Of a stretch of 64,000 nucleotides of DNA, positions 17,090 to 26,149 are shown in pieces. This stretch comes from Methylobacillus sp. (GTDB lineage Bacteria; Pseudomonadota; Gammaproteobacteria; Burkholderiales; Methylophilaceae). The notes under the pieces were generated by a model that was not told the DNA's origin, ran no database searches, and saw nothing but the letters and a program-made list of their open reading frames with translations. A program made the position numbers and the translations under genes. The number at the start of each line of letters is the position of its first letter. The first letter of the stretch is position 1. The stretch spans positions 34,238-98,237 of the forward strand of contig JAITML010000076.1 of NCBI GenBank assembly GCA_031277395.1, given 5' to 3'.

Positions 17090-17971
17090 ATGACCACACA
17101 GACACATGAAGGCCACTACTTTGTGCCCAACCCCAGCATTTATCCGGTCATTCTTTCGACCAGTCTCTTGCTGTTGGCGGGCGGCTTCATCTTCAATATC
17201 AATGGTCACGATGCCGGCAAATGGTCAATGCTGGTGGGATTTTTGGGCATTTTGTATGTGCTGTTCGGCTGGTTCGGCAAAGTCATCGGTGAAAGCGAAG
17301 GCGGCATGTACAAGAAATGGGAAGACCGCTCCTTCCGCATCGGCATGATTGTTTTCATCGCCTCCGAAGTCGCCTTTTTCGCCGCGTTCTTCGGCGCACT
17401 GTTTTACATGCGCGTGATCTCGGTGCCGGAACTCGGCGGATTTGATTCCGAGTTCACCCCGTATCCGGGCTATGCCGGTGACTGGCCAACCGCCGGCCCC
17501 GGTGGCGCTACCGTGCACGGCGCCTACACCCCGGCCAATTTCACGCCCATGGGCGCATGGGGCATTCCGGCCATCAACACGCTTATCCTGCTCACCTCGG
17601 GCGTGACCGTCACCTGGGCGCACTGGGGTCTGCTCAAGAACAACCGCAAGCAACTCATCGCAGGGCTCGCGATGACGGTGGCGCTGGGCGTCGCCTTTTT
17701 GTGCCTGCAAGCTTATGAATATCACCACGCTTATCAGGAACTCGGCCTGACCCTCGGTAGCGGCGCCTACGGCGCGACCTTCTTCATGCTGACCGGTTTT
17801 CACGGTTTTCACGTGACGCTGGGTACCATCATGCTGATTGTTATTCTGCTGCGCAGCATAAAAGGGCATTTCAAGTCCGATCACCACTTCGGTTTTGAAG
17901 GCGTAGCCTGGTACTGGCACTTTGTGGATGTGGTCTGGCTGCTGCTGTTCGTACTGGTTTACTGGCTGTGA
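17090..17971 (+). CDS. coxC: CoxC, cytochrome c oxidase subunit III
   Basis: Seven-helix subunit III of the aa3/caa3 oxidase, which stabilises proton pumping. The 293-residue chain shows RIGMIVFIASEVAFFAAFFG, LLTSGVTVTWAHWGL and a GFHGFHVTLGT segment, followed by the C-terminal FEGVAWYWHFVDVVWLLLF signature. An insertion with many Gly/Pro residues (about 115-160) follows the second helix, as in many bacterial forms. A GAGG site precedes its ATG. A strong terminator follows. Confidence 0.97.
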   Translation: MTTQTHEGHYFVPNPSIYPVILSTSLLLLAGGFIFNINGHDAGKWSMLVGFLGILYVLFGWFGKVIGESEGGMYKKWEDRSFRIGMIVFIASEVAFFAAFFGALFYMRVISVPELGGFDSEFTPYPGYAGDWPTAGPGGATVHGAYTPANFTPMGAWGIPAINTLILLTSGVTVTWAHWGLLKNNRKQLIAGLAMTVALGVAFLCLQAYEYHHAYQELGLTLGSGAYGATFFMLTGFHGFHVTLGTIMLIVILLRSIKGHFKSDHHFGFEGVAWYWHFVDVVWLLLFVLVYWL

Positions 17972-17977
17972 CAAATA

Positions 17978-18007
17978 AAAAGCGGCATCCTCACGGATGC
18001 CGCTTTT
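17978..18007 (+). terminator. Bidirectional terminator after coxC
   Basis: Perfect 13-bp stem (AAAAGCGGCATCC with its complement, arms 17978-17990 and 17995-18007) with loop TCAC. Each side ends in a T run on the relevant strand, so it can end both the coxC transcript and the converging DUF2909 transcript. Confidence 0.9.
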
Positions 18008-18022
18008 CGTCAAAAAAATCCA

Positions 18023-18223
18023 TCACTGCGGTTGCCCGATAATGCCCAGGTAATAACCGATCATCAGCAGCAGAAACAACCCGAGGGACAAGGAGATGCG
18101 CAGGGTTAACGCTTTCACGGTGCGCTTGCCCTCGCCTTTATCCTTGATGAGATAAAACAGCGCGGAAAACAGACTGCCGACGATGACCAGCAGTACGATG
18201 ACGATGAAAATTTTCAGCAACAT
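18023..18223 (-). CDS. DUF2909 twin-transmembrane protein
   Basis: Protein of 66 residues consisting of two membrane helices joined by a short basic loop (KDKGEGKR). It matches the DUF2909 family usually found, in opposite orientation, between coxC and the SURF1 gene in beta- and gammaproteobacteria. The function is unknown; context suggests a part in oxidase assembly. It is transcribed divergently from the SURF1 gene (57 bp gap) and converges on the coxC terminator. Confidence 0.85.
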   Translation of the reverse strand: MLLKIFIVIVLLVIVGSLFSALFYLIKDKGEGKRTVKALTLRISLSLGLFLLLMIGYYLGIIGQPQ

Positions 18224-18280
18224 AACGGCCTCCGCGTTTGATATTGCGTTCGATTATGAAACGCTCCTTGGTATAAATCA

Positions 18281-18997
18281 ATGAAATATCATTTCCAACC
18301 TCGCCTCCTGCCCGCACTCACCGCGTTGCTCTGCGCCGCGCTGTTTGTGCGGCTGGGTTTGTGGCAACAGCACAAGGCCGAGGCCAAGCAAACATTGCAG
18401 GCGCAGCTTGACAGTCACATGAAGGAAGCGCCAGTAGCCTTGCCGGACACCATTGCCGATGCGGAGGCATGGCGCTACCGCAATGTGCGCGTGCGCGGCA
18501 GCTACGAAACGCATTACCAGATTCTGCTCGACAATCAGGTAGACGACGAACGAGCCGGTTACCATGTGGTGACGCCCCTGCATATTGAAGGCACGGAGCG
18601 CCGCATACTCGTGGATCGCGGCTGGATTCCGGCACCCGTGCTGCACAGCGATATTCCGGTAATAGAAACGCCGGGTGAGCCGCTGGAAATCACCGGCAAT
18701 CTGTGGCTGCCGTCCGACAAGATTTACACGCTGGAATCGCCGACTCCTGCCGCCGGCTGGCAAAAAGTCTGGCAGAACATGGATATGAAACGCTACCGCC
18801 AAGCCGTGCCGTTTGAGTTGCATCCTCTCGTCATCCGCCTCGCGCCGGACAGCGACGCAGGCGGCTTCACGCGCAACTGGCCACGGCCTGCCGAACGCAT
18901 GGAAATGAATTGGGGCTACGCTTACCAATGGTATGGTTTTGCTGTAGCCGCAATCGCGATCTGGCTGTTTTTGAGCTTCAGGAAAGTCGAGGCGTAA
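18281..18997 (+). CDS. SURF1 family cytochrome oxidase assembly protein
   Basis: Protein of 238 residues with a helix at each end (about residues 8-24 and 212-232) and a periplasmic domain between them, the SURF1/Shy1 topology. Landmarks are LGLWQQHKAEAKQ near the N-terminus, VRGSYETHYQILLDN, GYHVVTPL and ILVDRGWIP. SURF1 helps to insert heme a into CoxA. The next gene starts with the base after its stop codon, so it heads an operon with the SCO-like gene, ctaA and ctaB. Confidence 0.93.
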   Translation: MKYHFQPRLLPALTALLCAALFVRLGLWQQHKAEAKQTLQAQLDSHMKEAPVALPDTIADAEAWRYRNVRVRGSYETHYQILLDNQVDDERAGYHVVTPLHIEGTERRILVDRGWIPAPVLHSDIPVIETPGEPLEITGNLWLPSDKIYTLESPTPAAGWQKVWQNMDMKRYRQAVPFELHPLVIRLAPDSDAGGFTRNWPRPAERMEMNWGYAYQWYGFAVAAIAIWLFLSFRKVEA

Positions 18998-19597
18998 ATG
19001 GCCGGCACCACGCAACAACGCAAAGGCCGTCGCATGTTGCTCATCATGCTCGTGCTGTTTTTGCTGCCGCTGCTCGTGGTGCTGATCATGGTTGGTCTCG
19101 ACTATCGCCCGGGCGGCGAAAGCCACGGCGAATTGGTGAAACCGCCCAGAGCATTACTGGCGCCCGCGCTAACTGACTGGCAAGGCAGGGATTTCTCCGC
19201 CGAACAGTGGAAGGACAAATGGCATCTGGTCGTGATCGCAAACGAAACATGCGATGCGGATTGCCAGCAGCGCGTGTATCTTGTGCGCCAGGTTCACGTC
19301 ATGCTCAACAAGGAAATGAGTCGCGCGCAGCGCGTGCTGATCGTACCGGATACCGCAGATCGCGCCGCCCTTGAAACACTGCAGCAGAAATATCCCGATC
19401 TCGTCATTCTCACGGGAGCCGATGCGGCAAATCTCGCGCAACAATTTGATCTGCCCGATCAACCTGCCGCTACCGCCGGGCGCGTGTACATCGTCGATCC
19501 GCTCGGCAATCTCATGATGAGCTACCCGGCAGGCTTTGATCCCCGAGGTTTGCAAAAAGACATGACCCGGCTTTTGAATTATTCGTGGGTGGGATGA
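18998..19597 (+). CDS. SCO-like membrane-anchored protein lacking the copper histidine
   Basis: Protein of 199 residues with a basic N-terminus, one membrane helix (about 13-32) and a thioredoxin-like periplasmic domain. It keeps a CxxxC motif (NETCDADCQQR) at the position of the SCO copper cysteines. Where SCO proteins carry a histidine (DHSAG in the SCO at 5.3-5.9 kb), the matching stretch reads ATAGRVYIVD, so the third copper ligand is missing. It is locked between SURF1 and ctaA with no spacing, implying a role in caa3 assembly, perhaps as a thiol reductase. Inference from position and motif only. Confidence 0.75.
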   Translation: MAGTTQQRKGRRMLLIMLVLFLLPLLVVLIMVGLDYRPGGESHGELVKPPRALLAPALTDWQGRDFSAEQWKDKWHLVVIANETCDADCQQRVYLVRQVHVMLNKEMSRAQRVLIVPDTADRAALETLQQKYPDLVILTGADAANLAQQFDLPDQPAATAGRVYIVDPLGNLMMSYPAGFDPRGLQKDMTRLLNYSWVG

Positions 19598-20583
19598 TGA
19601 AAATCTTCGACCGCCTGCTGTTGATCGCCACCGTGCTGACTTTCTGCGTGATCGTGCTGGGCGCGTATGTGCGCCTGTCGGACGCGGGGTTGGGCTGCCC
19701 GGATTGGCCGGGCTGCTACGGCCATCTCAGCGTGCCGCAGGCTGAAGCCGCGCTGGCGCATTCCCCGGATGCGCCGCTGGAATCGCACAAAGCCTGGAAG
19801 GAAATGGTGCATCGCTATTTCGCCGGAACATTGGGACTGCTGCTGCTGGTGATGTGCATCGTCGCATGGAGCAAGCGCCGGAAATTCCATGCCCCCGTCG
19901 CGCTGCCCACGTTGCTGCTGCTCGTGGTGGGCTTGCAGGCGGCGCTGGGCATGTGGACAGTCACGCTGTTGCTGAAACCTGCCATTGTGAGCGCCCACTT
20001 GCTCGGCGGCATGACGACTCTGGCATTGCTGGCATGGCTCGCGCATCGACGCTTCGGCAGCTTTCCCTCCCGATTCGGCGGCAATTACAACGCGCTCAAG
20101 CCGTGGGCGCGGCTGGGGCTGATCATACTCGCGATTCAGATCTTCCTCGGCGGCTGGACCAGCTCCAATTACGCCGCGCTGGCCTGCGCAGATTTCCCGC
20201 TGTGCCAGGGCGCATTGCTGCCACCCACGGATTTCGCCAACGCTTTTCACATGATTCGCGAACTCGGCCAGACCGCCGATGGCGCGCAAATTCCGTTCGC
20301 TGCGCTGACGGCCATACACTGGATGCACCGCCTCGGCGCGCTCGTTACCCTGCTCTATCTTGGCTGGCTGGCGGCGCGCACCACACGCACGCCGGGGCTG
20401 GGCGAACTGGGTGGATTCATCGTTATTTTGCTGTTGCTGCAAATCAGCCTGGGCATCAGTAATGTATTATTCAGCCTGCCGCTGCCGGTCGCCGTCGCGC
20501 ACAATGCGGTCGCGGCTTTGTTGCTGGTTTCATTGGTGGTATTAAACTCGAAAACGACCGCAAGGTCAGGGAGACAGACATGA
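19594..20583 (+). CDS. ctaA: Heme A synthase, CtaA/Cox15 family
   Basis: Oxidises the methyl group of heme O to make heme A for CoxA. Eight membrane helices in about 329 residues; family features include [21 protein letters not shown], the EMVHRYFAG histidine motif, [12 protein letters not shown], and [12 protein letters not shown] chose ATG 19594, which overlaps the preceding stop (ATGATGA context); ATG 19597 is equally possible. The ctaB start overlaps its stop by 4 bp. Confidence 0.95.
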   Translation: MMKIFDRLLLIATVLTFCVIVLGAYVRLSDAGLGCPDWPGCYGHLSVPQAEAALAHSPDAPLESHKAWKEMVHRYFAGTLGLLLLVMCIVAWSKRRKFHAPVALPTLLLLVVGLQAALGMWTVTLLLKPAIVSAHLLGGMTTLALLAWLAHRRFGSFPSRFGGNYNALKPWARLGLIILAIQIFLGGWTSSNYAALACADFPLCQGALLPPTDFANAFHMIRELGQTADGAQIPFAALTAIHWMHRLGALVTLLYLGWLAARTTRTPGLGELGGFIVILLLLQISLGISNVLFSLPLPVAVAHNAVAALLLVSLVVLNSKTTARSGRQT

Positions 20584-21506
20584 GCGCAATCGTCGCAATC
20601 CGATTCCAACGCCTACGCATCAGCTTTCAAAGCTTTTTCCTGATGTGCAAACCACGCGTGACCGCGCTGATCGTGTTCACGGCGATGATAGGCATGTTCC
20701 TCGCCACGCCGGGCATGGTGCCGCTTGATCTGTTGCTCAACGCCACCATAGGCATCGCACTCGCCTCCGGCGCGGCGGCGGCATTCAACTGCCTCATCGA
20801 ACAGAAAATCGACGCGCGCATGGCGCGCACGCGCGCGCGACCCCTGCCTACGGGGCAGGTTTCCTCGGCGCAAACCGCGGTATTCGCCACACTGGTCGGG
20901 GCGCTCGGTCTCGCCATTTTGTATTTCAACGTCAACCCGCTGACGATGTGGCTCACTTTCGCGACTTTCCTCGGCTATGCGGTCATCTATACCATCTTCC
21001 TCAAGCCCGCGACGCCGCTCAATATCGTCATCGGCGGCGCATCCGGCGCAATGCCGCCGGTACTGGGCTGGGCCGCGGTCAACAATGTCGTTTCGCCCGA
21101 GGCGCTGATTTTGTTCCTGATTATTTTTGCATGGACGCCGCCACATTTCTGGGCGCTGGCGCTGTATCGTCGCGAGGAATACGCCCAATCCGGTCTGCCC
21201 ATGCTGCCGGTCACTCACGGTGAGCAATTCACGCGGCTGCACATACTGCTCTACACCATCGTTCTTGTCGCCGTGACGCTCATGCCGTTCGGCAGCGGCA
21301 TGAGCAGCTGGATCTATCTCGCCATTTCCGGCGCGCTCAATGCGGTTTTCATGGCTTATGTAATCGGGCTTTATCGCAACTACAGCGACGACCTCGCCAA
21401 GCGCACCTTCCGCTATTCGATTCTGTATCTGACCCTGCTTTTCGTCGCGCTGTTGCTGGATCACTATTTGCTGCCCATGCCGATGCTGGGCGGCCCGGGT
21501 GTTTGA
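20580..21506 (+). CDS. ctaB: Protoheme IX farnesyltransferase (heme O synthase)
   Basis: Polyprenyltransferase that adds farnesyl to heme b to give heme O, the substrate of CtaA. The 308-residue protein has about nine membrane helices and the UbiA-type motif [20 protein letters not shown], with aspartate and arginines conserved, plus a second loop [15 protein letters not shown]. It overlaps ctaA by 4 bp (ATGA) and ends the SURF1-SCO-like-ctaA-ctaB operon, since a strong terminator follows 40 bp later. Confidence 0.97.
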   Translation: MSAIVAIRFQRLRISFQSFFLMCKPRVTALIVFTAMIGMFLATPGMVPLDLLLNATIGIALASGAAAAFNCLIEQKIDARMARTRARPLPTGQVSSAQTAVFATLVGALGLAILYFNVNPLTMWLTFATFLGYAVIYTIFLKPATPLNIVIGGASGAMPPVLGWAAVNNVVSPEALILFLIIFAWTPPHFWALALYRREEYAQSGLPMLPVTHGEQFTRLHILLYTIVLVAVTLMPFGSGMSSWIYLAISGALNAVFMAYVIGLYRNYSDDLAKRTFRYSILYLTLLFVALLLDHYLLPMPMLGGPGV

Positions 21507-21547
21507 CTCACCTTGAAGCATGGCGGCGAGAGTGACCGCTCGCAAAC

Positions 21548-21574
21548 AAAACGGCTGCCAAGGCAGCCGTTTTT
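21548..21574 (+). terminator. Terminator after ctaB
   Basis: Nine-bp GC-rich stem (ACGGCTGCC/GGCAGCCGT, arms 21551-21559 and 21562-21570) flanked by AAA and TTTT. It can serve ctaB on the plus strand and, through the A run, the converging DUF4124 gene on the minus strand. Confidence 0.85.
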
Positions 21575-21584
21575 CATATTGAAG

Positions 21585-22145
21585 TCAGTGGCGGGAAGGT
21601 CTGGACGAGTTGCCGCCTCCATGTGGTTTGCCCGGCGGCCCCGGATTTGGAGGCGCTGCCTGCTGGCAACTGCGATCCCCCACATAACCGATCACGCATG
21701 GCTGGCTGGGGCGTATAGTCACTCCCGTGGAGCCATTATTATTGTACGGTCGCCGCCCTCCATAACCTGTTCCATATCCATAAATCGGCACATACGCTGA
21801 CGAAACCGCGCGTTCGGCCTCCGCCGCCGCAAGCTCCCGCTGACGCGCTTCCTCCGCCGCCATCAGTTGCCGCGCCTCCTCCGTGCGCACTTTCTCCTGC
21901 TCAAGCCGCTTCTGGTCGTGATAGCGATTTTCCTCCTGCATGCGGGTCAACTGATCGCGCGCGCGCTGCTCATCTTCCGCCGAAACCGGCGGTGCTTCCT
22001 CCACCGTGCCGACCTGCTTCTGCTTCGCCGCGCAGGGCTCATCCTGATACACGATCCGCTGTTTGGCATCCTTGCACTTGTAAATCTCGGCCGAAGCCGC
22101 CAGCGGAACCATGCCCAACAACAATGCAATCACCAGTTTGCTCAT
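21585..22145 (-). CDS. DUF4124 domain secreted protein
   Basis: Protein of 186 residues with a signal peptide (MSKLVIALLLG to about residue 19, ASA) and the DUF4124 motif IYKCKDAKQRIVYQDEPCA, a small domain with paired cysteines. After it come a charged, alanine-rich coiled-coil stretch (about residues 55-115) and a low-complexity Gly/Pro/Asn-rich tail with PYNNNGST. Such proteins are periplasmic and of unknown function. It starts about 90 bp before the tRNA-Lys 3' end, both on the minus strand. Confidence 0.8.
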   Translation of the reverse strand: MSKLVIALLLGMVPLAASAEIYKCKDAKQRIVYQDEPCAAKQKQVGTVEEAPPVSAEDEQRARDQLTRMQEENRYHDQKRLEQEKVRTEEARQLMAAEEARQRELAAAEAERAVSSAYVPIYGYGTGYGGRRPYNNNGSTGVTIRPSQPCVIGYVGDRSCQQAAPPNPGPPGKPHGGGNSSRPSRH

Positions 22146-22231
22146 GGAACATCCCCGATTCTGCTACACAGACAAAACTACAAAGGTTTATTTAAAGCTT
22201 AAATGCGACGATGCGCAAGCGTTGTGGAAAT

Positions 22232-22306
22232 TGGTGGGTTGGGAGGGGATCGAACCCTCGACCAACGGATTAAAAGTCCGCTGCTCTACCGCTGAGCTAC
22301 CAACCC
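22232..22306 (-). tRNA. tRNA-Lys (anticodon TTT)
   Basis: Seventy-five bases including encoded CCA. The acceptor stem GGGTTGG pairs with CCAACCC, the anticodon loop is CTTTTAA (anticodon TTT), and the T arm is GAGGGTTCGATCCCCTC. The anticodon stem ends in a G-T pair. A well-formed promoter precedes it, overlapping the end of ffh. Confidence 0.97.
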
Positions 22307-22339
22307 GGAGGGAACGCGAGGCTTCCCGGAAGGGGCGCC

Positions 22340-22368
22340 ATTATCGCGGAAAGTGGCGTTGCGGTCAA
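22340..22368 (-). promoter_or_regulatory. Promoter of tRNA-Lys
   Basis: On the minus strand TTGACC (22363-22368) and GATAAT (22340-22345) are separated by exactly 17 bp, and the -10 box ends 33 bp before the mature tRNA. The -35 box overlaps the ffh stop codon. Confidence 0.75.
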
Positions 22369-23717
22369 CGCAAACCGGGGAAGCGGCCTTGCATCGTGCG
22401 CATGAATTTGCCCATGCCGCCCTTGGAAAACATTTTCATCATTTTTTGCATATCCTCAAATTGGGTGAGCATGCGATTGACTTCCTGCACTTGCACACCT
22501 GCACCGGCAGCGATACGACGTTTGCGCGAGGCTTTGAGCAGCTCCGGCTTGCGGCGTTCCAGCGGGGTCATGGAGTTGATGATGCCTTCGATGCGGCGCA
22601 ACGCTTTTTCGCCGACTTCGGGGTTGACCTTGTTGGTCATGTTGGCGAGTTGCGCGGGCATTTTATCCATGAGCGCGCCCATGCCGCCCATTTTGCGCAT
22701 TTGCAGCATCTGGTTTTTGAAATCTTCCAGATCAAAACTCTTGCCCGACTTGACCTTGTCAGCGAGTTTTTTCGCTTCGTCGATATCGACATTTTTTTGC
22801 GCCTGCTCGATGAGGCTCAGCACATCGCCCATGCCGAGCACGCGCGAGGCCATGCGCTCGGGATGGAAAGGTTCGAGGCCGTCAACCTTTTCGCTCACGC
22901 CGATGAATTTGATCGGGCGGCCGGTGATGTGACGCACTGAAAGCGCTGCGCCGCCACGCGCATCGCCATCCAGCTTGGTGAGCACCACGCCGGTGAGTGG
23001 CAGCGCTTCGTTGAAGGCGCGCGCGGTGTTGACCGCGTCCTGCCCCTGCATCGCATCGACCACGAATAGCGTTTCGACGGGATTGAGCGCGGCGTGCAGA
23101 TGCTTGATTTCCGTCATCATCGCCTCGTCAATCGCAAGGCGGCCGGCGGTATCGAAAATCAGCACATCATGGAAATGACGACGCGCATGGTCAAGCGCGT
23201 TGCGGGCGATTTCTTCCGGCTTTTGATTGACGCTGGAATCGAAAAAATCAATATCGAGCTGGCTCGCCAGGGTACGCAACTGCTCAATTGCGGCAGGGCG
23301 GTAAATATCGGCGCTCACCAGCAGCACTTTCTTTTTCTGCTCCTTGAGCAGACGCGCGAGCTTGGCGGCAGTCGTGGTTTTGCCAGCGCCTTGCAAACCG
23401 GCCATGAGAATGATCGCGGGGGGAACGGCGGCAAGATTGAGGCCAACATTTTGCTCGCCCATGAGCTTGGTCAGCTCTTCGTGCACAATCTGAATCACTG
23501 CCTGGCCCGGCGTGAGGCTTTGCAGCACTTCACGACCCTGGGCGCGTTCCTTGACGTGGGCAATGAAATCCTTGACCACGGGCAGCGCCACGTCGGCTTC
23601 GAGCAGCGCCATGCGCACTTCGCGCAGCGCGTCCTGGATATTTTCTTCAGTCAGTCGCGCGTGTCCGCGCAGGGTTTTGACGACTTGTTGCAGTCGTCCG
23701 GTCAGATTTTCAAGCAT
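22365..23717 (-). CDS. ffh: Signal recognition particle protein Ffh
   Basis: SRP GTPase of 450 residues that binds 4.5S RNA and signal sequences and targets membrane proteins to FtsY/SecYEG. The N domain is followed by the G domain with P-loop GLQGAGKTTTAAKLA, DTAGRLAIDE and TKLDGDARGG, then a methionine-rich M domain (MGGMGALMDKMP, MTPLERRKP, GSGxx-like SRKRRIAAGAG). Size and order are normal. It is divergent from the CcsA-like gene (59 bp gap), a common arrangement. Confidence 0.98.
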   Translation of the reverse strand: MLENLTGRLQQVVKTLRGHARLTEENIQDALREVRMALLEADVALPVVKDFIAHVKERAQGREVLQSLTPGQAVIQIVHEELTKLMGEQNVGLNLAAVPPAIILMAGLQGAGKTTTAAKLARLLKEQKKKVLLVSADIYRPAAIEQLRTLASQLDIDFFDSSVNQKPEEIARNALDHARRHFHDVLIFDTAGRLAIDEAMMTEIKHLHAALNPVETLFVVDAMQGQDAVNTARAFNEALPLTGVVLTKLDGDARGGAALSVRHITGRPIKFIGVSEKVDGLEPFHPERMASRVLGMGDVLSLIEQAQKNVDIDEAKKLADKVKSGKSFDLEDFKNQMLQMRKMGGMGALMDKMPAQLANMTNKVNPEVGEKALRRIEGIINSMTPLERRKPELLKASRKRRIAAGAGVQVQEVNRMLTQFEDMQKMMKMFSKGGMGKFMRTMQGRFPGLR

Positions 23718-23776
23718 GGGTTATTCGCCGTCGGCGCTGTGATATAGTTGAAGCAATCTTGGAATTCTAACCGAAG

Positions 23777-24580
23777 ATGGACTTACTCCCCAATTTAATC
23801 GTGGCCGGTTTTTACGCAGCGGTCGCGTTTGATTTCTGGCGCAGCGGAAAAACCGACTTGCCGCGCAATCACGCGCCCTGGCATCAGGTCGCCATCGGCA
23901 TCGGCCTGTTGCTGCACGGCATCCTGCTTTCCAAATCGCTATTCGTCGGCGGGTTGAATCTCGGCCTCACCAATGCGCTTTCCGCGATTTTCTGGCTGAC
24001 CGTGCTGATCTACTGGATCGCCGCTCTCAAACACGAGCTGCACAGCTTGCAGGCATTTGTGCTGCCGCCCGCCGCCGTATTCGTGCTGTTGCAAGGCCTC
24101 TTTCCCGAAACGCATCTCGTGGCTTACGCCGACAGACCTGCTTTTGTGTGGCATCTCGTGATTTCGATGCTGGCCTACAGCCTGCTCACCTTCGCCGCCT
24201 TGCACGCGCTGCTCATGGCCATCGCCGAACGCAGCCTGCATCGCAAGCCGACATTGCTCCGCCTGCCCGGGTTTCCTCCGCTGCTGCCTATGGAAAAACT
24301 GTTGTTCCGTATCATCACGCTGGGCTTCGCGTTGCTGACACTGACGCTCATCAGCGGCATCGTATTTTCGGAAGAACTATTCCATCAGGCGCTGCGTTTC
24401 AACCACAAAAATGTCTTCGCGCTCATTTCCTGGGCAATTTTCGGCGCGCTGCTTATCGGTCGCTATCAACATGGCTGGCGCGGCAAAAAAGCCATCCGCT
24501 GGACACTCAGTGGATTTGCCCTGCTGTTGCTCGCCTACGTCGGCAGCAAATTTGTGCTTGAAATTATTCTGGGACGCTGA
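23777..24580 (+). CDS. CcsA/YpjD-type inner membrane protein
   Basis: Protein of 267 residues with eight predicted membrane helices and conserved histidines (FVWHLVISMLAYSLLTFAALHALL; NHKNVFALISWAIFG), matching the cytochrome c assembly protein (CcsA/CcmC) superfamily, YpjD/HemX branch. The tryptophan-rich WWD loop of true heme handlers is not seen, so a direct role in cytochrome c maturation is uncertain. A gene of this type divergent from ffh is widespread in proteobacteria. Confidence 0.88.
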   Translation: MDLLPNLIVAGFYAAVAFDFWRSGKTDLPRNHAPWHQVAIGIGLLLHGILLSKSLFVGGLNLGLTNALSAIFWLTVLIYWIAALKHELHSLQAFVLPPAAVFVLLQGLFPETHLVAYADRPAFVWHLVISMLAYSLLTFAALHALLMAIAERSLHRKPTLLRLPGFPPLLPMEKLLFRIITLGFALLTLTLISGIVFSEELFHQALRFNHKNVFALISWAIFGALLIGRYQHGWRGKKAIRWTLSGFALLLLAYVGSKFVLEIILGR

Positions 24581-24641
24581 ACCATCTACCTCGAATAAAG
24601 TCGTATTCCCCTCAAACCATGACAAGGCTCTGACCCCCGTG

Positions 24642-25391
24642 ATGCGCAATTTTCTTCCTCTCGTTTTTTTGATTGTTATGGCTGCTCCGGCAAGCGCTGA
24701 GTCGGAAAAAATCAACCCCGGGCAATATGTCAGCGATGGCAGTTACGGCTCGCTCGTGATTCAAAAAGATAAAGAGGGCAAGCTGACATTCGATATCGAA
24801 TCTGTTGGCGGAAACTGCCATATGTGCGGCGTTTCCGGCGTGATTGTAGATGGTGTCGGGCGCGCCGACGACGGTACGGACGAAGAAGATTCAAAATGTC
24901 TTATCTCCTTCTCGGCCAAAAACTCAGAGATTGCCGTCGAGCCGATTACCGGGGAAAAATGTCGTTACTACTGCGGCGCCAGGGCTTCCTTTGATGGAAC
25001 CTACTCCATTCCTCCGACCGCCTGCACACGCGCAAACCGTCAAGCGCAACGCGATCGTTTCCTTGTCCTGTATCAGTCCCGTCAATACTCGCAGGCGGCA
25101 GACATGCTTGAAAGCCTCATAACCCAGTGCCAAAAATTCATGGGCTGGATCGAGATCGATAAAGTGCGTAGCGATCTGGCTTTGGCGCAGTACCACAACC
25201 ATCAACCCGAGCAATGTCTCAAAACCCTGAACGACACGCTGGTGGCAGAAGTTGAAGATGAGGAAGAGCTCAAGTCCGGGGAGAAGGATGTCTATCTGCC
25301 GCCATGCGATTTCGACAATTACATCGCAACAGCAAAGACCATCTGGTTTAACAAGGCGCTTTGCACCAGCGCCAAACAAAAATTGGAATAA
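24642..25391 (+). CDS. Secreted hypothetical protein, cysteine-rich
   Basis: Protein of 249 residues from ATG 24642 (MRNFLPLVFLIVMAAPASA), a good signal peptide. The mature part has paired cysteines (GNCHMCGVSG; EKCRYYCGARAS) and further single cysteines, consistent with disulfide bonds in the periplasm. The C-terminal half is helical and may contain a TPR-like pair (RFLVLYQSRQYSQAADML; ALAQYHNHQPEQCLKTL). The N-terminal part resembles lysozyme-inhibitor-like small secreted domains, but I cannot assign a family. It lies 61 bp after the CcsA-like gene. Confidence 0.7.
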   Translation: MRNFLPLVFLIVMAAPASAESEKINPGQYVSDGSYGSLVIQKDKEGKLTFDIESVGGNCHMCGVSGVIVDGVGRADDGTDEEDSKCLISFSAKNSEIAVEPITGEKCRYYCGARASFDGTYSIPPTACTRANRQAQRDRFLVLYQSRQYSQAADMLESLITQCQKFMGWIEIDKVRSDLALAQYHNHQPEQCLKTLNDTLVAEVEDEEELKSGEKDVYLPPCDFDNYIATAKTIWFNKALCTSAKQKLE

Positions 25392-25406
25392 GCCGCCCCG
25401 GCCTGC

Positions 25407-26072
25407 TCAATCCCGCAAGCTGATAATCGGCCATTGCACCTCTTCAGCGTAGGCGCGCAATGTTGGGTCGGGATCCACGGCGACCGGGTGCGTTACCTCT
25501 TTGAGGAGCGGCAGATCGTTCATGGAATCGCTGTAAAACCATGTCTCCTCGAAATCCGAAAAACTCTGCCCGCGCGCTTGCAGCCACTCGTTTAGGCGCG
25601 TGACTTTGCCTTCCTGAAAACTGGGCGTGCCGACGGCGCGACCGGTAAATTCACCGTTGATTTCTTCCGGATCGGAACCGATCAGATTTTCGATGCCAAA
25701 TTCGCGTGCGATGGGTCTGGTCACGAAAGAGTTGGTGGCAGTGATAATCACCATCAAATCCCCGGCTTGGCGATGTTTTTCCACGAGCGCCCTGGCTTTG
25801 GGCGTCATCATGCCGCGAATTTTTTCCTGCATGTATTTTGCGTGCCACGCATCGAGTTGTTTGCGCGGGTATTGCGACAACGGTTTCAACTGAAATTCAA
25901 GAAAGGCGTGAATGTCCAGTTTGCCTTTTTTGTAGTCATCGTAGAATCCGGCGTTGCGTGCCTGATGCGTGTGCCTGTCCAATACGCTTTGTGAAATAAG
26001 GAATTCCGCCCATTCATAATCGCTGTCTCCGGCCAGCAGGGTGTTGTCGAGATCAAACAAGGCTAAACGCAA
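25407..26072 (-). CDS. HAD-superfamily phosphatase (SerB-like, subfamily IB)
   Basis: Haloacid-dehalogenase hydrolase of about 221 residues. Motif I is LFDLDNTLLAGDSD with both catalytic aspartates, motif II is IITATNSF, and motif III/IV is WFYSDSMNDLPLLKEV. HAD-IB members of this kind are phosphoserine-phosphatase-like or act on histidinol phosphate; substrate not determined. I prefer the TTG at 26072 because GGAG precedes it by six bases; an upstream TTG at 26084 has no site. It follows leuA on the same strand. Confidence 0.88.
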   Translation of the reverse strand: MRLALFDLDNTLLAGDSDYEWAEFLISQSVLDRHTHQARNAGFYDDYKKGKLDIHAFLEFQLKPLSQYPRKQLDAWHAKYMQEKIRGMMTPKARALVEKHRQAGDLMVIITATNSFVTRPIAREFGIENLIGSDPEEINGEFTGRAVGTPSFQEGKVTRLNEWLQARGQSFSDFEETWFYSDSMNDLPLLKEVTHPVAVDPDPTLRAYAEEVQWPIISLRD

Positions 26073-26107
26073 GTTGTGCTCCAAAAAATTATTTTCAAAT
26101 CATTCCG

Positions 26108-26134
26108 ACCCTCTCCCGCATGGCAGGAGAGGGT
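26108..26134 (-). terminator. Hairpin after leuA
   Basis: Nine-bp perfect stem (ACCCTCTCC/GGAGAGGGT, arms 26108-26116 and 26126-26134) lies 16 bp past the leuA stop. The T-rich stretch that follows on the minus strand is 10-20 bp away, so it is a weak terminator. Its sequence resembles the purine/pyrimidine arms of the module B repeats near 9-10.8 kb. Confidence 0.5.
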
Positions 26135-26149
26135 GAATCGCAACGCATC

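Noticed and set aside
26108..26134. Fourth copy of the module B repeat after leuA
   Set aside because: Only the CCCTCTCC/GGAGAGGG arms are shared; the diagnostic CTTCCACGCGCGGATGG core is missing, so it is called a simple hairpin.
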